DNA of 5,279 nt from Acidobacteriota bacterium (lineage in GTDB: Bacteria > Acidobacteriota > Terriglobia > Terriglobales > Acidobacteriaceae): positions 1-5,279 of the forward strand of contig JAJXZK010000141.1 of assembly GCA_021780095.1 (NCBI GenBank). The letters are read 5' to 3'. Positions 1-5,279 of the stretch are shown one piece after another. A program made the translations under genes and the position numbers. The notes under the pieces are model-generated. The model saw nothing but the letters and a program-made list of their open reading frames with translations. It had not been told where the DNA came from and searched no databases. The stretch's first letter is position 1; every line of letters starts with the position of its first letter.

Positions 1-66
1 TTATTTAGTCGCATATTGTCCCTACTGTGCGGCACTACCCGTTACAGAGCAGTAATTTCTTTCTGC
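1..66. other. Unassigned left-edge sequence beyond the end of adaptor homology
   Basis: Adaptor-like coding sequence ends at about base 67, and these 66 bases do not continue it in any of the three minus-strand frames. About 44% of the bases are G or C, which is visibly lower than in the adjoining genes. The segment holds a small inverted repeat, AGCAG and CTGCT around 10 bases (49-68), close to the junction. On the minus strand, AGGGA is followed by an ATG at 14..12 that reads only four codons before the edge. On the plus strand, frame 2 is open from the edge to a TAA at 53-55 (17 codons, containing CPYC). These would fit the end of an inserted element or a deletion junction, but I cannot name an element from so little sequence. 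Confidence 0.4.
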
Positions 67-450
67 TACTTTCCGGATGTATCCGGGAAACCGCACCTGC
101 ACGTATGAGAGCAGCTACTCATCGATGTCCACCGTTCCCGCGGCGCGAACCTCATCGCTGACCGGCTCGTACTCGACTGTGCCGGTCGTTACCCCGATAC
201 TTTGCAGACGCTCTGGCGAGAGCTGTACGGGGGTCATCGGCGCGTCTGTCTTACCGGCTGGCGCCGTGGACGACGCCGGTTCATTGGCGCCTGCTGTCGG
301 CCCAACTGCCGCCGGTTCCACGCTGCTGGATGTCGGTCCTTGTACGGAGTTCGACGATTTTGTTCGTTGAGAGCGGTAGAACCATGCCCCTGCAGCAACT
401 CCAATCAGGGCGAGCCAAACCAGAAAAGTTCTCAAAACATATTTGTTCAT
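67..450 (-). pseudogene. cusB: CusB/HlyD-family RND periplasmic adaptor, N-terminal remnant with in-frame stop
   Basis: The family links an inner-membrane RND pump to a TolC channel across the periplasm. Visible parts are a short basic N-terminus, a membrane anchor at residues 8-24, a Pro/Ala/Ser/Thr-rich linker at about 36-70, and the start of the conserved adaptor core at 72-111 (MTPVQLSPERLQSIGV through GTVDIDE). A TAG at 117..115 then stops the frame. The same frame continues after it as LLSYVQVRFPGYIRKV, which is the expected continuation of the core, up to about base 67. There the similarity ends, and a TAG at 24..22 closes the frame. Intact adaptors are about 350-500 residues, so the lipoyl, hairpin and most of the barrel domains are missing. 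The ATG overlaps the tolC stop as ATGA, and AGGAG lies at 465..461, ten bases upstream, suggesting former translational coupling. The linker lacks the methionine cluster of E. coli CusB. A 111-residue anchored fragment could still be made but could not bridge pump and channel. Confidence 0.85.
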
Positions 451-1361
451 CGCAGTGTCGCTCCTGTCAGGGTTTCCAGATGAGCCAGTGTTGTCTCGTG
501 ATCAGCCAGCACTTGGGCTTCGTCGAGCTTCATGTTCAGAAAGTTCACGAAATAGAGGAGGACGTGCGTCAGGACGTCGCGATTGCTCGCATACGAGTTC
601 AGAGTGGAGCGATAGGCGGCATCGGATTGGGGAATGAGACCCTGCTGGTATTCCGTGAGCAGTTCCTCATCGCTTTTCACCTCGACGTATCCTCGCCTGA
701 CCTGAGCAAGCTGCTCCTCGAGATGCGCAACGAGTGTGTCCCGCGACAGAGCCAGTTTCTCAGCGGCCTCCTTGACCTCAGCGCGGACGCGGGCCCTGCG
801 CGGCAGGCGCAGATTGAAGGTAAACATGTAGTAATAGGGATATTTGCGGTCATTCTGCTGCCACATGTAAGAGAAACCGAAGTCCGGCTTGCCGTCCCGC
901 TTCGCCGAAGCCAGCGCCGCGTTCTCGGCGCGCACAGAGCTGGCGTCCATCTGAATCTGCGGATTTTGCTTCCGCACCCTGTCCTGAAGCTGGTCTGAAG
1001 TGTCCTGCAGAGGATTCTCTCGGAGGGCTTCAGCCACGATGTCCGGAGAATCCTGATCCCGATGCAGCAGGGCTTTCAGATCAGCCTCGGTATCACCGGT
1101 CTGCTGGTTGGCCGCGGTGATTTCGCGGATGATCTTCGTGCGCTCCACCTGGGCCTGCAAAACATCAGCCTGAGATCCCTGACCGACTTCATAGTGTGCG
1201 GTCGCATCCTGGATGAGCTGATCCAGCACGTGTTCGTTCTCGCCAAGAATCTTGAGCACCTGCTGCAGGTAGGCGCTGAAGTGGTGCAAGCTGGGGCGAA
1301 CGCGCGCCAGGCGAAATCGAAGAGTTGAAAGCTGTGCCATGCAGACGGACATCCGTCGCAC
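447..1361 (-). CDS. TolC-family outer-membrane efflux protein, 5'-truncated (probable pseudogene)
   Basis: TolC/CusC proteins form the trimeric outer-membrane and periplasmic channel of tripartite exporters. From about residue 29 onward the 304-residue frame matches the family: SAYLQQVLKIL, then HYEVGQGSQADVLQAQVE (the usual YxxGxxxxxDVLxAQ helix), KALLHRDQDSPDI, NPQIQ, GLIPQSDAAY and a C-terminal LADHETTLAHLETLTG. Family members are usually about 420-450 residues with a signal peptide. Here about 120 residues are absent: the signal peptide, the first beta-strands and the first long helices. The first 20-28 residues look unrelated to the family, and no other frame upstream restores the missing part. 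The longest frame starts with GTG at 1361; ATGs at 1352 and 1340 are alternatives, and none has a convincing Shine-Dalgarno sequence. The 3' end is intact and its TGA overlaps the adaptor ATG. Without a signal peptide the product could not reach the outer membrane, so I infer loss of function. Confidence 0.85.
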   Translation of the reverse strand: MRRMSVCMAQLSTLRFRLARVRPSLHHFSAYLQQVLKILGENEHVLDQLIQDATAHYEVGQGSQADVLQAQVERTKIIREITAANQQTGDTEADLKALLHRDQDSPDIVAEALRENPLQDTSDQLQDRVRKQNPQIQMDASSVRAENAALASAKRDGKPDFGFSYMWQQNDRKYPYYYMFTFNLRLPRRARVRAEVKEAAEKLALSRDTLVAHLEEQLAQVRRGYVEVKSDEELLTEYQQGLIPQSDAAYRSTLNSYASNRDVLTHVLLYFVNFLNMKLDEAQVLADHETTLAHLETLTGATLR

Positions 1362-1362
1362 A
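1333..1362. other. Stem-loop covering the candidate tolC-remnant start codons
   Basis: GACGG (1344-1348) and CCGTC (1353-1357) form a perfect 5-bp stem around ACAT. An outer TGTGC (1333-1337) can pair with GCACA (1358-1362) if six bases bulge on one side. All three possible start codons of the truncated TolC frame (GTG 1361, ATG 1352, ATG 1340) lie within or at the edge of it. It may be chance, or a scar at the point where the 5' part of the gene was lost. Confidence 0.3.
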
Positions 1363-1440
1363 GAGCATCGGAATTGGGGTTATAACGGTAGCGAACGATG
1401 AAATGGAGGCCACATGTCTCGACACGCTCGCCGCCGCGCA

Positions 1441-1483
1441 TACAAAAAGATGAAAGGAGATGACCACGCTGACAGTCATCCCC
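1441..1483 (-). terminator. Second stem-loop with T-rich tail, probable intrinsic terminator
   Basis: On the minus strand GGGGATGAC (1483..1475) pairs with GTCATCTCC (1464..1456), nine pairs including one G-U, around a ten-base loop. The stem is followed directly by TTTCATCTTTTTGTA (1455..1441). Stem plus U-rich tract is the usual form of a Rho-independent terminator. It lies 76-103 nt past the stop of the 379-residue gene and upstream of the TolC remnant, so it would separate them transcriptionally. The U tract is interrupted, so strength is uncertain. Confidence 0.5.
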
Positions 1484-1490
1484 GCAAATT

Positions 1491-1523
1491 AAGGCAGCGT
1501 CCCTGTGTATAGGGCGCTGCCTT
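1491..1523 (-). terminator. First, stronger stem-loop downstream of the 379-residue gene
   Basis: AAGGCAGCG (1491-1499) pairs perfectly with CGCTGCCTT (1515-1523). After one bulged T the stem continues with CCCT (1501-1504) against AGGG (1511-1514), closing a six-base GTGTAT loop, 13 pairs in all. It begins 36 nt after the TGA at 1559. On the minus strand it is followed by AATTTG, only a weak U tract, and on the plus strand by none. It could be a terminator acting together with the next stem-loop, or a 3'-end stabilising structure. Confidence 0.5.
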
Positions 1524-1558
1524 GCAGGAATTGCCGGGAGCACTCGAACAGCACAACC

Positions 1559-2698
1559 TCACGGTTCGCTAACCAAAAGCATACCGGTGCCGCGCCCTAC
1601 GTTCACGTTGCCACTCTGCGCACTGAGGGTAATGGCACTGGAAGGATTGGTTCTCCCGCTCTGTGCGATCTGCGTGTGCGAAAAGCCATAAGCGCCGGAC
1701 GCGTTCAGAGAAAACACCCAGACCGCCTGAGCTCTATGATTGTGGTCGAACTCAATAACGTCGTCGGATGGCCACCGTGGTTTGCCCACCACGTCCGGTC
1801 TCCGCATGACGACTCCACCACCGCGATAGACGACATCACCGCCGACCTGTTCGACTGTCCAGGAGGATTCAGGGTTCGCCTCCTCGGAGTATGCGGACGG
1901 CATCTGCGCTTCCTCTACTTCGAGGTTCGACGCAAGCGCACGCAGGTATACATGAATTGGCTCATTCGCGTTTTGTGACGAAAATTCATCGAACGCGAAC
2001 GAGATCTTTCCTCCTCTACCTTTGCCGGCGTCGACGACCCTGGTCAGGTGGCCCGTCAACTTGCTGCCGGCACGAATTCTTCCACCCGTGGTCAAGGTGA
2101 CGTCCTGCATGACCCTTGCTGTGACTGTGTCGCCGGGTTTGTTCTTTTCTGAATTCAAGCGGCTCTCCAGCCTGACAGGGATGATCGTTCCCGAAGAAAC
2201 TGCATCTTGAACCCGATGCTGAGGCAGCGGCATAGGCCATGCGGCCAAAACGACTCGTCCCGTCACGCGGCCAGGGATGAGTGAACCGGGCGTTGTTGCT
2301 CCCGAATGACCGCCCTCTGCCAACGCCCTGTATTTTTCCGCGTGCGCGTGAGCTTTCTGGGCGTCCAGTGAGTATTGTGACGCCAGATACCGGCAGTGAA
2401 GCCCCCACCCGCCCGCATACGGAACTTTGGGATGTATCCCCGTACTCGACGGATAATCATCTGCTTGTTTGGAATAATAGGCAGCTTGTAATTCGAGTGC
2501 CTTCGCCTGTTGCTCGAAGTAGGTAGCTAGTTGACGATATTCCTGGACAGACGTGGCTTTGCCCATCAGCCGTTTCGCGTCCTTCCCCGACAGTTGCTGG
2601 TTGCTATCGTCTGCCGCACGTGCGACAACAGAGGCTCCCGTCAACAGAAGCGCCAGCGCTGCGGCGCCAAGCGCGTACTTCATCATTATGCGGTACAT
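1559..2698 (-). CDS. Secreted two-part protein of unknown function in a metal-efflux locus
   Basis: I do not recognise a named family. The 379 residues begin with a clear signal peptide: MYRIMMK, a hydrophobic stretch at 8-22, and an ARA|AD cleavage site after about residue 28. Residues 35-130 are Ala/Gln/Glu-rich and look helical, in two blocks (about 50-83 and 103-128) around a short GGWGLHC segment that holds the only cysteine (102). Residues 168-255 resemble the beta-rich SGT-x-IPVRL ... GD-x-V-x-A ... GGRIRAGSKLTG pattern seen in many Acidobacteria periplasmic proteins. The last 120 residues are Gly/Ser-rich and unassigned. The start is fixed by AGGGAAGG at 2712..2705, six bases before the ATG. 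It lies 108 nt after the Cys-rich gene and is followed by two stem-loops. Export is well supported; a role in metal handling is inferred only from position. Confidence 0.8.
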   Translation of the reverse strand: MYRIMMKYALGAAALALLLTGASVVARAADDSNQQLSGKDAKRLMGKATSVQEYRQLATYFEQQAKALELQAAYYSKQADDYPSSTGIHPKVPYAGGWGLHCRYLASQYSLDAQKAHAHAEKYRALAEGGHSGATTPGSLIPGRVTGRVVLAAWPMPLPQHRVQDAVSSGTIIPVRLESRLNSEKNKPGDTVTARVMQDVTLTTGGRIRAGSKLTGHLTRVVDAGKGRGGKISFAFDEFSSQNANEPIHVYLRALASNLEVEEAQMPSAYSEEANPESSWTVEQVGGDVVYRGGGVVMRRPDVVGKPRWPSDDVIEFDHNHRAQAVWVFSLNASGAYGFSHTQIAQSGRTNPSSAITLSAQSGNVNVGRGTGMLLVSEP

Positions 2699-2749
2699 AG
2701 AACACCTTCCCTTCGGTCACACCGATTTCATCGTTCACGAGGGTTTCAC

Positions 2750-2780
2750 GGAGCACACCACGCTTGGGCTTGGTGGCTCC
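2750..2780. other. Imperfect stem-loop between the Cys-rich and 379-residue genes
   Basis: GGAGC (2750-2754), a bulged A, and CACC (2756-2759) pair with GGTG (2772-2775) and GCTCC (2776-2780), nine pairs around a 12-base loop. No T tract follows on the minus strand, so it is not a standard terminator. It could be an mRNA processing or stability element, or chance. I see no convincing promoter in the remaining part of this 108-nt gap. Confidence 0.25.
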
Positions 2781-2806
2781 ACGTCGGAAAATGAATGAGG
2801 GTGACG

Positions 2807-3235
2807 CTAAATGAGGAAAGTGCAGAGAAGAGCTTCTCTCTTGTGTGACGGTTCAAAGAGCGGCCGCGGACGAGCGCCGGACGCAATCGCCACTAAAGAC
2901 CTGCCCAGCATATCTGGCGTGAACGGCAAGCTGAGCGGCGCTGCGGCGGTAAGCTGCGTCAGAGATAGAAGATTCTGTTGCAGTTCGACTTGCTGGAAGT
3001 GACACGGTTTGCCCTGCGTTGGACAGCCGGGAGCCCCGCAATGTCCGGTAGGATCACAACAGGAATGCGCTGCCAGGGGCGCCTGAAAAAACTGCGGACA
3101 GGCAACACATCCACCCCAAAGCAGTGTTGCTACCAGCACCAGCGAGAAAAGCAGAATGGCAGAGCGCCAAAACATGGCCCGCGCCTTTCGCCTACAGGTC
3201 CGATGCATCCAGAGATCAATGAGATGCTTCGCCAT
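2807..3235 (-). CDS. Small Cys/His-rich membrane-anchored protein of unknown function
   Basis: This is a 142-residue protein with a basic N-terminus (RTCRRKAR), one hydrophobic segment at 23-40, and immediately after it a dense run of thiol and imidazole residues: C43, C46, H57, C59, C60, H65, C66, C71, C78 and H79. The signature is CVACPQFF, then HSCCDPTGHC and CHFQQ. The segment would put the Cys-rich part in the periplasm. Residue spacing suits soft-metal binding (Cu, Ag, Hg), but that is inference. I recall similar uncharacterised proteins in Acidobacteria metal-efflux operons. The C-terminal 55 residues show no motif. The start at 3235 is preferred because AGGGAG lies six bases upstream; the frame stays open to 3388, but that extension would overlap the preceding gene by about 90 nt and shows no membrane or family feature. 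C43 is not in a good lipobox (WGGC), so a lipoprotein is unlikely. Confidence 0.75.
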   Translation of the reverse strand: MAKHLIDLWMHRTCRRKARAMFWRSAILLFSLVLVATLLWGGCVACPQFFQAPLAAHSCCDPTGHCGAPGCPTQGKPCHFQQVELQQNLLSLTQLTAAAPLSLPFTPDMLGRSLVAIASGARPRPLFEPSHKREALLCTFLI

Positions 3236-3241
3236 TTGCGT

Positions 3242-3247
3242 CTCCCT
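3242..3247 (-). promoter_or_regulatory. Ribosome binding site deciding the start of the Cys-rich gene
   Basis: AGGGAG on the minus strand lies six bases upstream of the ATG at 3235. It supports that start over the upstream ATG at 3388 and over the internal ATG at 3175, which has only a weaker AGGCGAAAGG upstream. Confidence 0.65.
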
Positions 3248-3296
3248 ATCCGCCTCCACAGGATCAACAACGGTGTTCAGTCTGGTCCTCGATCTA

Positions 3297-3779
3297 TTAC
3301 TGAACTTGAATCGTCTTCCAGTCGCCGTGAATGATCTCAGCGCGAATCTGCTCCGCCGACTTACCTTTGCGATGTTCCTCCATTGCAAACAGCGCCTCTC
3401 TTACGCAAATGTCGCAGTCGGAACCGTGCCTACCGGCAAAGCAGTCCAACAAACTGCGATGGCCCCTGTTGCGATCACAGTGGCAATAACAAGGCTGCTG
3501 GGCCAGAACTTCGGGGATATTCCTGGCTGCCTGGTAAGCTGCCGTGACATAGCGGTTTGAGAACTGCGCAGGGTCCAGCGTTTGTGGCAGAGGCTTTGCC
3601 TGGGCAAGAGTCGCGAAGTAGTGCGGAATCGATTCTGTCTCCGCCTGGGGGTTCGATTGTCGAAGCTGCTGGTAAAACACCGTTCCGTAGAGACCCACGA
3701 CCAGAGCAGCTAGGACGCCCAGGAACATCAGGGCTCTCCAGCTTGCCGCCTTCGGTTTGCGCTTTTGAGTGCGTTTCAT
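3297..3779 (-). CDS. CYCxC-family membrane-anchored protein (all-cysteine form)
   Basis: The 160-residue protein has a strongly basic start (KRTQKRKPK), one membrane segment at about 16-36, and a periplasmic domain. Its signature is PCYCHCDRNRGHRSLLDCF at 96-114, followed by H118, then DCDICVREA at 121-129. Cysteines are at 97, 99, 101, 113, 122 and 125. This is the pattern of the CYCxC (PCYC-type) family, some members of which, to my recollection, replace a cysteine with selenocysteine. Here all motif positions are Cys and the frame has no internal TGA. The tail IRAEIIHGDW is also typical. Function is not established; tight Cys spacing suggests metal binding or thiol redox chemistry. GGGAGGG lies four bases before the ATG, and the pump gene ends 22 nt upstream, so co-transcription with the exporter is likely. 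Confidence 0.85.
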   Translation of the reverse strand: MKRTQKRKPKAASWRALMFLGVLAALVVGLYGTVFYQQLRQSNPQAETESIPHYFATLAQAKPLPQTLDPAQFSNRYVTAAYQAARNIPEVLAQQPCYCHCDRNRGHRSLLDCFAGRHGSDCDICVREALFAMEEHRKGKSAEQIRAEIIHGDWKTIQVQ

Positions 3780-3801
3780 ATCGCCCTCCCTGCTTGCGCC
3801 G

Positions 3802-5279
3802 TTACATCTCTGATTCGGGTTGTTCCGGTGGTAGAGTTCCGCGTTTTAGTGTCCGCTCTTTCAGCATGACGAAGAAAACGGGAACCAGAATGAGGACGTT
3901 GATGGTGGAGGTAATCATGCCGCCGACAATGGGAGCGGCGATCGGCTTCATGACATCGGAACCGATGCCGGACTCCCAGAGAATCGGAGCGAGGCTGGCG
4001 AGTACGGCCACGACCGTCATCAGCTTGGGCCGAAGACGCAGGACGGCGCCCTCGATGGCCGCCGCCTCAATGTCCGCCTTTGTTTGTGCGTGTCCGGACT
4101 CGATGCGCTTCTGTAGTGCCTCATGAAGATACACAACCATGACGACACCGGTTTCAACGGCGATGCCAAATAATGCGATATAGCCTACAGCAACGGCAAC
4201 GCTGAAATTGTAGTGGAGCAGCCATTGCAGCAACAGCCCTCCGGTGAGTGCATAGGCGGTGGGAAAGATCAGCATTAATGCTTCGGCTACAGAATGGAAT
4301 ACCAGATAGAGCAGAATAAGGATCACAAAAAAGACAATGGGCAGGATGAGCTTGAGGCGCTGTTTGGCCCGCTGCTCAAACTGGTATTCTCCCGACCACT
4401 GATAGGTATAGCCCGCGGGCAGCTTCAGCTTTTGCTGTAACAACCGGTCTGCCTGCGCGACGAAGCCTCCATAGTTCGCATTCTTCAGGTCTATGTAGAT
4501 ATAACCCGTAAGCGCGCCGTCCTCGTCGCGGATCATGGCCGGCCCTTTGGAGAACGAGATGCGCGCTACCTGTCCGAGTGGAATCTGCGCACCGCTAGGC
4601 GTACCGATGAGTATGCCGCGCATCTGGTCGATGTTGTCGCGGAAATCGCGCTCGTAGCGGACGTTGATAGGGAAACGGTCGCGGCCTTCGATGTTCTCCG
4701 CGATGTTCTTGCCGCCAATGCCCGATGCGACGGCGGCCTGAATATCCGCGACGGTGAGGCCATAGCGCGCGGCTTCCAGTCGGTTGGGTTCGACATTGAT
4801 GTAGAAGCCCTGGGCCACTTTTTCCGCGTAGATGGATCGCACCTGTGCTATTCCGTTCAGGACATCCTGAATCTGTAGGGCCACCTTCTGGATGCCGTCG
4901 ATGCTCGGCCCCTGCACTTTCATTCCAACCGGCGTCTTGATGCCGGTCAGCTCCATGTCGAGTCGGTTCTCGACTGGCATGGTCCAGGTGTTCGACAGGC
5001 CCGGAAACTGGAGCTTTGCATCCATCTCTCCAATGAGCTTGTCGTAGGTCATGCCGACGGGCCATTGCTCACGCGGCTTCAGCATAATCGTGGTGTCGTA
5101 CATATCGAGCGGAGCGTTATCCGTTGCGCTGTCGGAACGCCCGGCTGTGCCGAAGACGCTGACGACCTCCGGGAAGGTGCGGATGATGCGGTCTTGCTCC
5201 TGCAACAGCACCTTCGCTGGTCCAATCGAGATGCCGGGCAACGCGTTCGGCGTGTAGATGGCCGAGCCGTCATAGAGAG
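3802..5279 (-). CDS. cusA: CusA-type heavy-metal RND efflux pump, C-terminal half (runs off the right edge)
   Basis: RND pumps of this type use the proton gradient to export monovalent or divalent metals through an adaptor and a TolC channel. The frame is open to the window edge, giving 491 residues that correspond to roughly 565-1047 of E. coli CusA; the first half lies outside. Present are the periplasmic porter and docking regions (to about residue 305) and five membrane segments (about 309-328, 331-352, 357-384, 418-434, 449-472), matching TM8-TM12. The proton-relay residues are kept: Glu375 in GIAVETGVVM (CusA E939) and Lys418 in LRLRPKLMT (CusA K984). Of the three CusA metal-site methionines, two are present, Met59 (M623) and Met108 (M672); the third position (M573) is Thr9 in AIYTPNALPG. 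These equivalences come from remembered E. coli sequence. No frameshift or internal stop is visible. The CYCxC gene begins 22 nt downstream. Confidence 0.93.
   Translation of the reverse strand, partial: LYDGSAIYTPNALPGISIGPAKVLLQEQDRIIRTFPEVVSVFGTAGRSDSATDNAPLDMYDTTIMLKPREQWPVGMTYDKLIGEMDAKLQFPGLSNTWTMPVENRLDMELTGIKTPVGMKVQGPSIDGIQKVALQIQDVLNGIAQVRSIYAEKVAQGFYINVEPNRLEAARYGLTVADIQAAVASGIGGKNIAENIEGRDRFPINVRYERDFRDNIDQMRGILIGTPSGAQIPLGQVARISFSKGPAMIRDEDGALTGYIYIDLKNANYGGFVAQADRLLQQKLKLPAGYTYQWSGEYQFEQRAKQRLKLILPIVFFVILILLYLVFHSVAEALMLIFPTAYALTGGLLLQWLLHYNFSVAVAVGYIALFGIAVETGVVMVVYLHEALQKRIESGHAQTKADIEAAAIEGAVLRLRPKLMTVVAVLASLAPILWESGIGSDVMKPIAAPIVGGMITSTINVLILVPVFFVMLKERTLKRGTLPPEQPESEM

Noticed and set aside
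115..117. TAG in the adaptor as a recoded (pyrrolysine or suppressed) codon
   Set aside because: Nothing in the window suggests amber recoding, and the frame is destroyed anyway 50 bases later, so a nonsense mutation is simpler.
330..998. 222-residue open frame on the plus strand
   Set aside because: It lies opposite the TolC and CusB remnants, whose minus-strand translation carries clear family motifs; the plus-strand product shows none.
1379..1386. GTTATAAC, giving a TATAAC -10-like hexamer for the TolC remnant
   Set aside because: No acceptable -35 hexamer at 16-18 bases, and the motif is a palindrome that reads the same on both strands; too weak to call a promoter.
1189..1543. Two other minus-strand frames upstream of the TolC remnant, tested as the missing N-terminus
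   Set aside because: Neither gives a positively charged signal peptide or any TolC-like helix sequence, so they do not explain the gap as a simple frameshift.
1505..1978. 157-residue open frame on the plus strand
   Set aside because: It is the complement of the 3' part of the 379-residue gene and has no recognisable domain or ribosome binding site.
3236..3388. 51-residue N-terminal extension of the Cys-rich protein
   Set aside because: It would overlap the CYCxC gene by about 90 nt, while a good ribosome binding site precedes the internal ATG at 3235.
3456..3490. Possible selenocysteine codon in the CYCxC motif
   Set aside because: The motif codons read as ordinary cysteines with no in-frame TGA before the TAA at 3297-3299.
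4595..5065. 156-residue minus-strand frame inside the pump gene
   Set aside because: It is an Arg/His-rich out-of-frame reading of cusA, which is convincing over its whole length.
5239..5241. TTG as a start codon of a short pump protein
   Set aside because: The frame continues without a stop to the window edge with family-typical sequence (IYTPNALPG), so the gene is simply cut by the window.

Overview
This window is a heavy-metal efflux locus read entirely from the minus strand. It suggests an Acidobacteria-type soil bacterium (Terriglobia-like). That assignment rests on remembered resemblance of the TolC fragment, the small Cys-rich protein and the CYCxC protein to Acidobacteria proteins, not on a search. 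Base composition is moderately GC-rich except for the first ~66 bases, which are about 44% G+C.

In transcription order (right to left) the layout is as follows. (1) The C-terminal half of a CusA-type heavy-metal RND pump enters from the right edge and ends at 3802. (2) A 160-aa membrane-anchored CYCxC-family protein starts 22 nt later. (3) After 61 nt comes a 142-aa Cys/His-rich single-span protein. (4) After 108 nt comes a 379-aa secreted protein with a helical N-terminal half and a beta-type C-terminal half. (5) A ~200-nt gap carries two consecutive stem-loops, the second followed by a T-rich tract, and probably holds a transcription terminator. (6) A TolC-family outer-membrane factor lacks roughly its first 120 residues. 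(7) Overlapping it by ATGA is the start of a CusB-type periplasmic adaptor. The adaptor is interrupted by an in-frame TAG after residue 111. Recognisable adaptor sequence continues for 16 codons and then stops abruptly near base 66, where a sequence of different composition begins.

In a working system, CusA (inner-membrane proton-driven pump), CusB (adaptor) and TolC/CusC (outer-membrane channel) form a tripartite exporter of Cu(I)/Ag(I)-like ions. The two small Cys-rich proteins sit where a periplasmic metal-binding or thiol-redox partner would be expected, but their functions are not known to me. The TolC and CusB pieces look like the wreck of a second exporter module lying downstream of an apparently intact first one. 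The right-hand pump keeps the transmembrane proton-relay residues and two of the three methionines of the E. coli CusA metal site; the third position is threonine.

No RNA genes, CRISPR arrays or complete mobile elements were found. The main points of interest are the adaptor/channel decay, the possible insertion or deletion junction at the left edge, and the three uncharacterised Cys-rich or periplasmic accessory proteins.
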